DNA of 64,000 bases from Edaphobacter flagellatus (lineage in GTDB: Bacteria > Acidobacteriota > Terriglobia > Terriglobales > Acidobacteriaceae): positions 4,321,501-4,385,500 of the forward strand of contig NZ_CP073697.1 in assembly GCF_025264665.1 (NCBI RefSeq), read 5' to 3'. Of the stretch, positions 42,344 through 50,983 are shown piece after piece (position 1 is the stretch's first letter; each line of letters opens with the position of its first letter). The notes beneath the pieces were generated by a model that did no database searches, had not been told where the DNA came from, and worked only from the letters and a program-made list of their open reading frames with translations. Both the position numbers and the translations under genes were made by a program.

Positions 42344-43018
42344 TTACTCGGCCTGGGACAGCGAGAACTTGTGCCGTACATCGGAGCCGCGCACCCAGAA
42401 GATGACATCTTCGGCGATGTTGGTTGCGTGATCGGCGGAGCGTTCGAGGTTGCGCGAGATGATGATGGCGTTCAGGGCCTGCGCACTGATCTCCGGCTGC
42501 TCCTGCATGACCTCGACCATTTCTGCCTGCACGATGCGATTCATCTCGTCGATCTCATCGTCCATCTCCAGCACGTGCTCGGCGAGCCGGGCGTCAGCTT
42601 CGAAGAGAGACTGGATCGCCATGCGGATCATGACGCCGACCTTCTCGCCCATGTCGGGAATGTCGATCGGCAGCTCAATCTGTGGGGCGCCGACGAGGGT
42701 CTGTGTGCGTTGGGCGATGTTGGTGGCCTGGTCGCCGATGCGTTCCAAGTCGCCGTTGATCTTGATGACCGAAAGGATAAAGCGCAGGTCGATGGCCATG
42801 GGCTGCTCTTTGGCGAGCAGATCGTACGCCATCTCGTCCACGTCGCGCTCGGCGGCATTGATGGCGGCTTCGATCTCTTTGACGTGTTCGCAGAGCGCGA
42901 GATCTCCGGTGAGATACCCTTCGAGAGCCAGAGAAAGAGCCTGTTGCGAGAGAGCGGCCATGGCAAGGAGCTTGTCTTTGAGAGCAACCAGCTGCTGCTG
43001 GAAATTGATACGCGGCAT
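42344..43018 (-). CDS. phoU: Phosphate-specific transport system accessory protein PhoU
   Basis: A 224-residue all-helical regulator of the Pst transporter and PhoR signalling. Two PhoU three-helix repeats are evident, each with the family motif: AIDLRFILSVIKINGDLERIGDQATNIA and ALNAIIISRNLERSADHATNIAEDVIFWV. The start at 43018 is fixed by GGAGGTGA 5 bp upstream. No pst or pho genes are adjacent; it stands alone downstream of the transporter-hydrolase fusion gene. Confidence 0.95.
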   Translation of the reverse strand: MPRINFQQQLVALKDKLLAMAALSQQALSLALEGYLTGDLALCEHVKEIEAAINAAERDVDEMAYDLLAKEQPMAIDLRFILSVIKINGDLERIGDQATNIAQRTQTLVGAPQIELPIDIPDMGEKVGVMIRMAIQSLFEADARLAEHVLEMDDEIDEMNRIVQAEMVEVMQEQPEISAQALNAIIISRNLERSADHATNIAEDVIFWVRGSDVRHKFSLSQAE

Positions 43019-43134
43019 GCAGTCACCTCCTTCGGTGGGTGATGGTCTTCTATTGTGACGCACTCGGGGTGCCAATGTAATGAATTTATGGCTGCAGAGT
43101 GGCGAATTGTGTACGTCTTTGGTGGGAGTGGACT

Positions 43135-46100
43135 CTAGTAGAGCAGGTACAGAGCGCGCCTCTGTTTGAAGTCGTCCAGATCGGTCTGCCAGGACTTCAC
43201 GATCTTACGCGGATCGTCGTTGTTCTTGAGCGAGAGAATCGTATTCACGCTCAGCAGCAGGCGATCGGCACGGTCGAAGTTGAACTGCCTGGGGAAGAGC
43301 CGCTGGATTGCTGCGATCATCTCGAGGCCCATAGCTGGGGAGTCCAGTGCAGTGCGATCGGTCAGCGTCAGGTGCACGGCGGGCAGAGTCTGCCCATGAT
43401 AGGGGTAATGGTTTGCGTCCTCGGCGATGGCGACCGTCGTTGCAGAGAAGCTGATGCCGGCGATATTGCGGGCATTCAGCGCGGCGGCTAGAGCGGGAGC
43501 GTCGAAGAAGGGGGCGGCGATGTTCTCAAACGGTACTGGCGTCCCGCGTCCTACAGAGACATTCGTGAACTGTAGCAGCTCTACGCCGGGATACAGTGTG
43601 GCCGCATTGACGGAGCGCAGATTCGGGCTGGGATTCACCCAGGGCAGACCGGTCTGGTCGTAGTACATGGAGCGCTGCCAGCCCTGCATCTTGACCACGG
43701 TGAGCGGAACGCCCAGCGGTGCCTGCACATTTGGGGCGTTCAGGACGGGGCGCCTACGTTCACCGTTGATATAGCGCGCCAGCTCACCCAGCGTCATGCC
43801 GTGGCGAACGGGAAGCTGCATGTAGTTGATGTACGACTCGCGATTGGGATCGGAGACTGGCCCCTGCACCTGCAGCCCGCCAATGATGTTGGGGCGATCG
43901 AGCACGATGATCTCCAGCGGATGCCCGAGTTTCTTCTCGTCCGCTGCTGCCTCGATGAAGTAGCCGGTCTGCGCTTCGTAGGTGTAGAACCGGACTCCTG
44001 CATCCTGCAGGTCGATCACGACGGCATCGAGGTCTTTGAGCTGGTCGTGAGTGGGATGTCTCGAGGCTGGGGTGGCCCCGTAAAGTGATGTGACGGCAAT
44101 GTGGGTGGTTGGATCAACCTCTCCGGAAATGCCAGCCTCATCTTTTGTTCCGAACAGACCGTGCTCGGGAGAGAAAAGAGCTTTTACTTCTAGGCCCGGT
44201 ACAGACTTAGGCGCCTCGGTTGCCAGCAGGTCGATAGTGCGACGGCCATGAGCGTCGAGCCCGCTTTGGTTCGTGAGGATACCTACACGCAGATGGCCGC
44301 CGTGGCGTTTTGCTGCTTCGGCCAGGTCGGCGTAATGCGTGGTTTCGAGAACGTCGATGCCGGTGAGAGTCTGGCTTGAGTTGTAGAGATGCAGAGCCCT
44401 GGCTGCTGCAGTGGCAACCTGCCCACGCAAGGCAGAGACGGGCGCATTCCCGCGTGGGTGGATCGCGTTTGCCAACAGGACGACGTAGGTGTCGGACTGC
44501 GGGTCCATCCAGAGCGAGGTGCCGGTGAAGCCGGTATGGCCGAAGCTGCCGATGGGGAAGATGCTGCCGCGCGGACGCGAGAAGGCGGTGTTGATGTCCC
44601 AGCCGAATCCGCGTGTGGCGATGCCCTTGGTGGGCTGTCCATCGGGAGTAAAGATGGTAGCTCCGCCCTCTGCCGTTGCAGGTTGCTCCGGCCTGGTCAT
44701 CAATTGCAGCGTGGACTGCTTAAGCGGGAACGGGCCTTTGTCGCGCAGCAGTTTTTCAAGCAGAGCATCGGCGTAGAGAGAGATGTCGTGTGCGGTGGAG
44801 AAGACCCCGGCGTGGCCCGCGACGCCACCCATGCGGCGTGTTGTCGGGTCATGGACTGTGCCGCGAAGGAGGTGGTCGAAATCGGGATTCGCGGAGGGGT
44901 TGTCCTTGGATTCGTCGTCGTGGGCCGTCGGTGCAGTCTGAGGAATCAGTGCCGTGGGACTCCAGGTGTTCTTCGGACAAACCATGTGCATCGGCAGGCG
45001 GGGATGTGAGCCCGGCTCTATGGCAGAGCCGGCTTTGAGTGCAGGACCACAGGTCTTATCGAACGGGTGATATATCGTCGACAGCATTCCCAAAGGTCTG
45101 AAGATGTTTTCCTGAGCATAGACGTTGAGCGATTCGCCGCTTAGTTTCTCCACCAGTGCGCCGAGCGTGATGAAGTTGATGTCGGAATAAACGAACTTCG
45201 TGCCTGGAGGATTGTCGAGCTTCGACTCCATGGCGCGCTTGATGCCTTCGGCCTTGTCTGGCGTAGCGAGACCCCACGAATCCTTGAGTGAGACATCAGG
45301 CGGCAGTCCGGAGTAGTGCGTCAGCAGCTCGCGGATCGTGACCTTTTCCTTGCCGTTGGCGGCAAACTCGGGCAGGTACTTCGCGACCGGATCGTCGAAC
45401 TGAAATTTGCCCTGCTCGTATAGCTGCATCATCGCCGTTGCGGTCGCCAGACACTTGCTCAGTGAGGCCATGTCGAAGATGGTGTCCTCCGTCATGGGCT
45501 CGGCGGCTGTCGAGCCATCCGGGCTGGCCTCACCGGCGATTTTGCGGTTGCCGTAGGCCTGATGAAAGACCACTTTGCCGTCGTGTCCGATGACAATAAC
45601 AGCGCCGGGTAGCTTCTTTTGCGCGATAGCTTCGTTGACCAGCGAAGAGACCTCGGCGAAATCATGCGTGGTCGCAGGTGTTGTCTTCGCGGATGCCGTC
45701 TGCGTTGCAGCGATGGACGATGGCGCAAGCAGAGCCAGCAGCAGGGCTACAGTCACTGCTGCTTTGGCGCTGCTCTTCGGCAATAGAACGCTTGCGACGT
45801 AACCAACGCCGAAGGTCACTATGGCTCCAATCAGCACGTACCACGTCCAGGCAACGACAGGCAGAGTCATGTTTCCTACCAATGGAAGATTCTTCAGATA
45901 AACAGGACTGCTTTGCAGCCACAGCGCCATGTTGAGGGCGAAGCCAACGACAAGGCCCATGGTCGCGCCGGTTTGCGTGGCTCTCTGCGTGAGCGTGCCC
46001 AGCAGAAAGACTCCGAGCAGCGCTCCATAGGCGACCGAGGCAATCGAGAGACCGATTTCAACGACGTGGCCTTTGCCTCCAGCCTGAATGCTGTAGACGG

Positions 46101-47277
46101 CGATGGCAAACAGCACGAACGCCCAGACAACAGTCGAAGAGCGCGAGATCATCATGCGTTCCCGTTCGTCGGCTTCAGGCCGCCAATGCATGTAGAAGTC
46201 GACCACTGTGGTTGAAGAGAGTGAGTTGAGCGCTGCCGAAAGGTTCGACATTGCTGCGGCAAGAATCGCTGCCACCAGCAGTCCAGCGATCCCAATCGGC
46301 ATTTCGCTGACGATGAAGGAAGGGAAGAGCCGATCTGGAGCAGGATTGCCCGCAGCTCCAGCTCCGTAGAAGACCCAAAGCCCTGCACCGATCAACAGAA
46401 AGAGTGTGAACTGCACGAAGATCACACCGCCGGAGGAGAGCAACGCCAGCCGCGATTCTCTGAGGTTTTTGCCTGCCAGCAGACGCTGTACCATCAACTG
46501 GTCGGTTCCATGCGAGGCCATCGTGAGGAAGGTGCCGCCCAGCACGCCGGCCCAGAAGGTGTAGGTCGTCGTAAGATTCAGCGCAAAGTTGAAGATGTGG
46601 AACTTTCCAGCAGCACCGGCCACTTCATGGATATGCTGCCAGCCGCCAGGAACGTGTGTGCCGAGCGTGACAATGGCGACGAGGGTGCCTGCGATGTACA
46701 GAACCATCTGCACCACGTCGGTCCAGATTACGGCCGTCATGCCGCCTTCGAACGTATAGAGCAGCGTCAGCGCGGAGATGATGGCGATGGAGAGTACGTC
46801 TCCGGTGCCGATCGCGATGGCGACAACGATCGATACGGCGAAAACACGTACGCCCTCCGCTGCTGCGCGTGTAATCAGGAATAAACCGGCGGTGACTTTG
46901 TGCAGTGTCTTGCCGAATCGCTGGTTAATGAGCTGATAGGCGGTGAGTATTTCGCCCTGGAAGTAGCGCGGCAGAAAGAGCACTGCGACGACGATGCGGC
47001 CGATCATGTAGCCCAGTACGATCTGCAGAAAACCGAAGTTGCCGGTAAAGGCGACGCCCGGCACGCTGATGATGGTGAGCGTGCTGGTCTCAGCTGAAAC
47101 GATTGACAGCGCAATCGCCCACCATGGCACGCTGCGGTCGGCGAGAAAGTAGTTCTTCAGCGACTTCGATCCGGCATCCTTGCCGCGAAAGCGCAGTCCG
47201 AACAGCGTAATGCCCAGCAGGTAGGCAACGATCAGGACCAGGTCCAGTGTATGGAGATGGTGTGTAGCTAGAGGCAT
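43135..47277 (-). CDS. Sodium-solute symporter / serine hydrolase / NamZ-like muramidase fusion protein
   Basis: A 1380-residue three-part protein in one uninterrupted frame. Residues 1-500 are an SSS-family transporter (FLADRSVPWWAIALSIVSAE, GGMTAVIWTDVVQM, LVAAILAAAMSNLSAALNSLSS). Residues 501-525 look like a buried signal peptide (KAAVTVALLLALLAPSSIAA). Residues about 540-960 are a beta-lactamase-family hydrolase with SxxK at S605-K608, YSD at 697-699 and HTG at 914-916. Residues about 975-1380 are a DUF1343/NamZ domain (VGILTNQSGLDAHGRRTIDL, FSPEHGLFG, VRFYTYEAQTGYFIEAA). NamZ enzymes are exo-beta-N-acetylmuramidases. With nagA and GH20 upstream on the same strand, the fusion plausibly cleaves muropeptide fragments in the periplasm and imports the sugars. 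The buried signal suggests origin by loss of a stop between neighbouring genes. Confidence 0.88.
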   Translation of the reverse strand: MPLATHHLHTLDLVLIVAYLLGITLFGLRFRGKDAGSKSLKNYFLADRSVPWWAIALSIVSAETSTLTIISVPGVAFTGNFGFLQIVLGYMIGRIVVAVLFLPRYFQGEILTAYQLINQRFGKTLHKVTAGLFLITRAAAEGVRVFAVSIVVAIAIGTGDVLSIAIISALTLLYTFEGGMTAVIWTDVVQMVLYIAGTLVAIVTLGTHVPGGWQHIHEVAGAAGKFHIFNFALNLTTTYTFWAGVLGGTFLTMASHGTDQLMVQRLLAGKNLRESRLALLSSGGVIFVQFTLFLLIGAGLWVFYGAGAAGNPAPDRLFPSFIVSEMPIGIAGLLVAAILAAAMSNLSAALNSLSSTTVVDFYMHWRPEADERERMMISRSSTVVWAFVLFAIAVYSIQAGGKGHVVEIGLSIASVAYGALLGVFLLGTLTQRATQTGATMGLVVGFALNMALWLQSSPVYLKNLPLVGNMTLPVVAWTWYVLIGAIVTFGVGYVASVLLPKSSAKAAVTVALLLALLAPSSIAATQTASAKTTPATTHDFAEVSSLVNEAIAQKKLPGAVIVIGHDGKVVFHQAYGNRKIAGEASPDGSTAAEPMTEDTIFDMASLSKCLATATAMMQLYEQGKFQFDDPVAKYLPEFAANGKEKVTIRELLTHYSGLPPDVSLKDSWGLATPDKAEGIKRAMESKLDNPPGTKFVYSDINFITLGALVEKLSGESLNVYAQENIFRPLGMLSTIYHPFDKTCGPALKAGSAIEPGSHPRLPMHMVCPKNTWSPTALIPQTAPTAHDDESKDNPSANPDFDHLLRGTVHDPTTRRMGGVAGHAGVFSTAHDISLYADALLEKLLRDKGPFPLKQSTLQLMTRPEQPATAEGGATIFTPDGQPTKGIATRGFGWDINTAFSRPRGSIFPIGSFGHTGFTGTSLWMDPQSDTYVVLLANAIHPRGNAPVSALRGQVATAAARALHLYNSSQTLTGIDVLETTHYADLAEAAKRHGGHLRVGILTNQSGLDAHGRRTIDLLATEAPKSVPGLEVKALFSPEHGLFGTKDEAGISGEVDPTTHIAVTSLYGATPASRHPTHDQLKDLDAVVIDLQDAGVRFYTYEAQTGYFIEAAADEKKLGHPLEIIVLDRPNIIGGLQVQGPVSDPNRESYINYMQLPVRHGMTLGELARYINGERRRPVLNAPNVQAPLGVPLTVVKMQGWQRSMYYDQTGLPWVNPSPNLRSVNAATLYPGVELLQFTNVSVGRGTPVPFENIAAPFFDAPALAAALNARNIAGISFSATTVAIAEDANHYPYHGQTLPAVHLTLTDRTALDSPAMGLEMIAAIQRLFPRQFNFDRADRLLLSVNTILSLKNNDDPRKIVKSWQTDLDDFKQRRALYLLY

Positions 47278-47332
47278 TTAGCGAGTGTATAGTGCAGAGC
47301 CCGCTTTCTGCATCGTCTGAATGGCGTACCCG

Positions 47333-48487
47333 TCAGGCGACGGGCACACCGTGCAGCAGCGTCTTCTCCAGCTTTCCGGCGGAGTTGAAGAGATTGAAGT
47401 TCGCCGGTTTCCCGGGCGCGATGGCCGAGGCGACGTCTTCCACCCCAAGCATCGCCGCAGGATTCGATGAGGCAAGCCGTGCCGCAACCTCCAGCGGAGC
47501 TCCAGTGAAATGCTGCAAGTTTGCGACAGCCCGGTTGAGCGTAAGCACGCTTCCTGCCAGCGTCTCCTTGCCGTGCGTCAGGTCGTCGGCAGCAAATGCA
47601 CGGCCATTCGCGACCTTTACCGCGAAGGTCCCCAGCATGTAATCGCCCTCAGGCATCCCGGCGGCGGCCATGCTGTCGGTGACGAGAATAGCGCGCTCGG
47701 GTCCTTTAGCCTTAAACCACAGGCGAACAAGCTCTGGTGCAACGTGCACGCCGTCGCAGATCAGCTCGGCGAAAAGCTTTTCAGAATCCAGAACCACACC
47801 CAGGATGCCCGGCTCACGGTGGTCCAGCGCCCGCATCGCGTTGTAGGTGTGCGTCGCGCTTTTGGCGCCGGCGTCGATGGCAGTCCGTGCTTCCTCGCTG
47901 AGAGCATTGCTATGGCCAATGCTGACGTGTACACCTCTGGCGATGCAATGGCGGATCAGATCGATGGCCCCCGGCACCTCCGGTGCAATGGTGATCAGGC
48001 GGATGTGTCCCCGTGCCGCCTGTTGAAAGCGATCGAAGAGAGCAATGTCGGGAGGCAGAATATCGGCAGGCGGATGCACACCGCGCTTCGCATGCGAGAT
48101 AAACGGCCCCTCCAGATGAATACCGATGGGACGTGCCGTGCGTGGATCATGCGGAGCGTCAATCGCATTGGCGATGCCGTCGAGCGAGGAGAGTGTCTTA
48201 TCGATGGGCGCTGTCACCGTAGTCGGGAGATAGTGACCAACACCGTTGCCGGCATGGAAGCGGCTCACAATGTCGAGCGCTTCGGGGGTGCCTTCCATCA
48301 CGTCGTGATTTGCCCCGCCGTGCGTGTGAATGTCGAAGAAGGTCGAGGTCAGCGTCGCTTCTTCTGTGTGGGGCGCAGCGCCAGGCTCGATACTGGCGAT
48401 AAAGCCTTCGTTGTCGAGTGTGATCAGAGGGTATTCGACGATTCCGGATGAGGTAACGAGGCGGCGAGCTGCAAGTGTCTGATACAT
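47333..48487 (-). CDS. nagA: N-acetylglucosamine-6-phosphate deacetylase
   Basis: Amidohydrolase that deacetylates GlcNAc-6-phosphate in the cytoplasm. The 384-residue protein has FFDIHTHGGANHDV (first metal motif), IGIHLEGPFISHAKRGVHP, VSIGHSNALSEEARTAIDAGAKSATHTYNAM (metal His pair), ELICDGVHVAP and ILVTDSMAAAGMPEGDY with the catalytic Asp. C-terminal SSNPAAMLGVEDVASAIAPGKPAN is also typical. It lies 93 bp after the GH20 gene and 55 bp before the transporter fusion, all on the minus strand, consistent with an amino-sugar operon. No nagB or kinase is seen. Confidence 0.95.
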   Translation of the reverse strand: MYQTLAARRLVTSSGIVEYPLITLDNEGFIASIEPGAAPHTEEATLTSTFFDIHTHGGANHDVMEGTPEALDIVSRFHAGNGVGHYLPTTVTAPIDKTLSSLDGIANAIDAPHDPRTARPIGIHLEGPFISHAKRGVHPPADILPPDIALFDRFQQAARGHIRLITIAPEVPGAIDLIRHCIARGVHVSIGHSNALSEEARTAIDAGAKSATHTYNAMRALDHREPGILGVVLDSEKLFAELICDGVHVAPELVRLWFKAKGPERAILVTDSMAAAGMPEGDYMLGTFAVKVANGRAFAADDLTHGKETLAGSVLTLNRAVANLQHFTGAPLEVAARLASSNPAAMLGVEDVASAIAPGKPANFNLFNSAGKLEKTLLHGVPVA

Positions 48488-48580
48488 GTCTATTCCTGGA
48501 AAGTTTTACAAAGCCGCCCAGAGGGCTTCCTGCTAGATTGTGGTCTCTTTTAGATTAACGCGAAATCCAACTGTTGTGGT

Positions 48581-50710
48581 TTAGTTCGCGGGAGGAGCCG
48601 GGATACCGATATCGGAGGCCGGGGGAACCGTCTGTGAGTTGGCCCACTGGCGCTGTGCCGTGCGCATCTTGTCGATTCGGCCGAGCCACATCTGAATCGT
48701 GAAGTCATAACGCTCCAGATTATTGCGCAGGAAGTAGGTGCGGTTGCTCTTCAACCACGCCTGCTCGTACAAGTCGCGCAGCAGGGAATAGTTGTTGCGC
48801 ATATCCTGCAGCCTGCCGTTGACTCCATTGATCAGGTTCAGCTCGCGGGCTACATCTTCGCGGTCTTCCTTCTTCTTCGAGCCCTGCAAGGCATAGGCAT
48901 GTGCATAACTCGCTGCGATCTCGTCGGAGATCTGGAACTTCAGCCCGATCAGATCCATGCGGCGCGCACCAAGCTCCAGCACATCGAGAGCGTCGCTCTC
49001 GCGCAGGTTCGGGTTTGCGTTGCGCGCCTCAGCCACCAGCGTCAGCGCACGCTCCGCATGTAGACGCAGCTCAGGGAGAATCGCTCTGATTTGCGGAGCG
49101 ATCCGTTGGCCATCCGCATTCCACGGGTCCTGCCAAAAGAGCAGATCCTGGGCATCGGTCTTATAGGGAGAATCTTTCAGCAACTTATGCGCCGCCATGA
49201 TCTCCTGCTGCGCCTGGTCGATCTTGCCGGTCGTATCGCCGTGGAAGTTTTCGCCAAAGCTGGATTGGAATGTCGGGATCGAAGCCTCGCCCTGATGCCA
49301 CGCCGCCTCAGCCCCAAACAGAATGCCGTACCAGTTGGCATTGGATAGGGCCTCGCCGTCGTCATCCCAGATTGTATTGAGCTGACCCGTTGCGCCCAGC
49401 TTCTGCCCATCGAGCGTGAATTGCTGGATATTGGCCAGCCCGTTGTTCCAGTTCGGATAGACGCGCGACCAGTTGTTAATGCCTGGAGCCACCCACGTCT
49501 CAAAACCGGCATCGGTAAAGGGCTTGATGTAGCGCGTAAAGCCCTTGGGCTGTGGGTTGTACTCCCACGGCACAGCGATCGTAGCCTGTTTGAAGGACGG
49601 TGGAACCTGCTTCAGCAGATCAGGCTCCTTATAAGCAATATCTCCCCAGAACAGCAGCTTGCGATTCAGCGGCTTTAGATCAGCCACAATCTTTTCGAGA
49701 AAGTCGAGATAGACCTGCCCGAGTCCTTGTGAGTCGACGGCTGCCTTCGTCTGCCCTTTACCCAGCTCGACTGTTTCGTCGGCTCCCAGATGCAGGAAGG
49801 GGCCGGGGAAGATCTGCGCCAGCTCGTTGAACATGTCGTGCGTCAGCTTCTGCGCCTCCGGCTGAGCAGGAGCCAGCACATGCCCGTGCGGCGTCTCGGC
49901 AATTGGCGAATACTTCTCCCAGTCCAGCAGATAGTGCAGATGCCCGAAGGCCTCCTGCTCGGGGATGATGGTGATGTGATACTTCGCCGCGTAGGCCACC
50001 AGCTCGCGCGCCTGGGCCTGCGTCAGCGTTCCGCCGGGAGGCGCCATTAAAGGATGGCCCGTGTACTGCATCGTGTGCTCGAAGTACGGCGAATAGATAT
50101 TCAGCTTGTAGGCCGCCAGCACGCGGATCTGCTTCTTCTGAAACTCGAAGGTCGGCACGGGTCCGCGAGAGAGGTCGTCGCTCAATCCGCGGTAGCGCAT
50201 TGCTGGCCAGTCGCGGATCGTTGCCGTACGCAGCACTGCGTTAGTCCCATTACCCAAAAACATCTGCTTGACCGTCTGAATCGCATAAAAGATGCCAGCG
50301 TCGCTGGCTGCCGTAATGGCCAGCCCCTTGCCGTCCGGGATGATGGCATAGCCTTCGGCCTTCATCTCGGCAGGGAAGTCCACTGGCCCAGGAGTGCCTT
50401 GTTTGCCTGAAGCGTCGGCAAGGATAGACCGCGAGATCGGTGAGCCATAACGAGTCACCAGAATATTGACCGGCGAGGATGCGCTGACGGCGATGCCTTG
50501 CGAGGCAAGGTAACTCTTCAGGTCATCGATCGCTAACTGGTCCTCGGCCGCGCACGGGGAGCCACAGCTGATCTGTACTCCCTGGGAAAGTGGCTGGACG
50601 GCAGCAGACTTTACTTCACGCGGAACCGGGATCAGCTTTAGCGATGACTGGGCAATAGAAGGGATGGCAAAAGAGACGAGAAGCAATCCTGCGACGCGGA
50701 AAAATTGCAT
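48581..50710 (-). CDS. Secreted GH20 beta-N-acetylhexosaminidase
   Basis: A 709-residue exported hydrolase releasing terminal GlcNAc/GalNAc. It has a signal peptide (MQFFRVAGLLLVSFAIPSIA, then QSS), then a GH20b-like N-terminal domain (LKLIPVPREVKSAAVQPLSQ). The catalytic TIM barrel carries the substrate-assisted pair in FLHLGADETVELGKG, preceded by IIPEQEAFGHLHYLLDWEKY. A long helical C-terminal region (about residues 540-700) follows. It is the promoter-proximal gene of the amino-sugar set. Just upstream of its start the palindrome GGTATACC (50720-50727) could be an operator or part of the promoter. Confidence 0.92.
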   Translation of the reverse strand: MQFFRVAGLLLVSFAIPSIAQSSLKLIPVPREVKSAAVQPLSQGVQISCGSPCAAEDQLAIDDLKSYLASQGIAVSASSPVNILVTRYGSPISRSILADASGKQGTPGPVDFPAEMKAEGYAIIPDGKGLAITAASDAGIFYAIQTVKQMFLGNGTNAVLRTATIRDWPAMRYRGLSDDLSRGPVPTFEFQKKQIRVLAAYKLNIYSPYFEHTMQYTGHPLMAPPGGTLTQAQARELVAYAAKYHITIIPEQEAFGHLHYLLDWEKYSPIAETPHGHVLAPAQPEAQKLTHDMFNELAQIFPGPFLHLGADETVELGKGQTKAAVDSQGLGQVYLDFLEKIVADLKPLNRKLLFWGDIAYKEPDLLKQVPPSFKQATIAVPWEYNPQPKGFTRYIKPFTDAGFETWVAPGINNWSRVYPNWNNGLANIQQFTLDGQKLGATGQLNTIWDDDGEALSNANWYGILFGAEAAWHQGEASIPTFQSSFGENFHGDTTGKIDQAQQEIMAAHKLLKDSPYKTDAQDLLFWQDPWNADGQRIAPQIRAILPELRLHAERALTLVAEARNANPNLRESDALDVLELGARRMDLIGLKFQISDEIAASYAHAYALQGSKKKEDREDVARELNLINGVNGRLQDMRNNYSLLRDLYEQAWLKSNRTYFLRNNLERYDFTIQMWLGRIDKMRTAQRQWANSQTVPPASDIGIPAPPAN

Positions 50711-50806
50711 GGGGATAACGGTATACCAAGTCACCGCATATACGGAGGTTGCGCTTGATATCGCCGTGCGAACATCGATTTCGCTTTTATCGGCGAGGGT
50801 CTAATT

Positions 50807-50941
50807 TCACTGGCTTTTTTTATGAATGCCGTGCAAATTCTCTGTCTGTTCACACAACTTTGCCACGATAATCCCAACGGCAAAAAAGGTAAGGATCAGC
50901 GCAACTACGGATTGCGGTACAGAAAAATCCGAGTTCTCCAT
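50807..50941 (-). CDS. Small single-helix membrane protein (44 residues)
   Basis: The frame MENSDFSVPQSVVALILTFF followed by AVGIIVAKLCEQTENLHGIH and KKSQ has one membrane helix at about residues 10-27 and a hydrophilic tail. AAGGAGA lies 10 bp before the ATG at 50941, a good ribosome-binding site. It is divergent from the porin gene with 42 bp between the start codons. No family was recognised; the strong start signal supports it being real. Confidence 0.6.
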   Translation of the reverse strand: MENSDFSVPQSVVALILTFFAVGIIVAKLCEQTENLHGIHKKSQ

Positions 50942-50983
50942 CTCTGTTTCTCCTTGTTTGCTGGAACTCACTTGCGAGGATCC

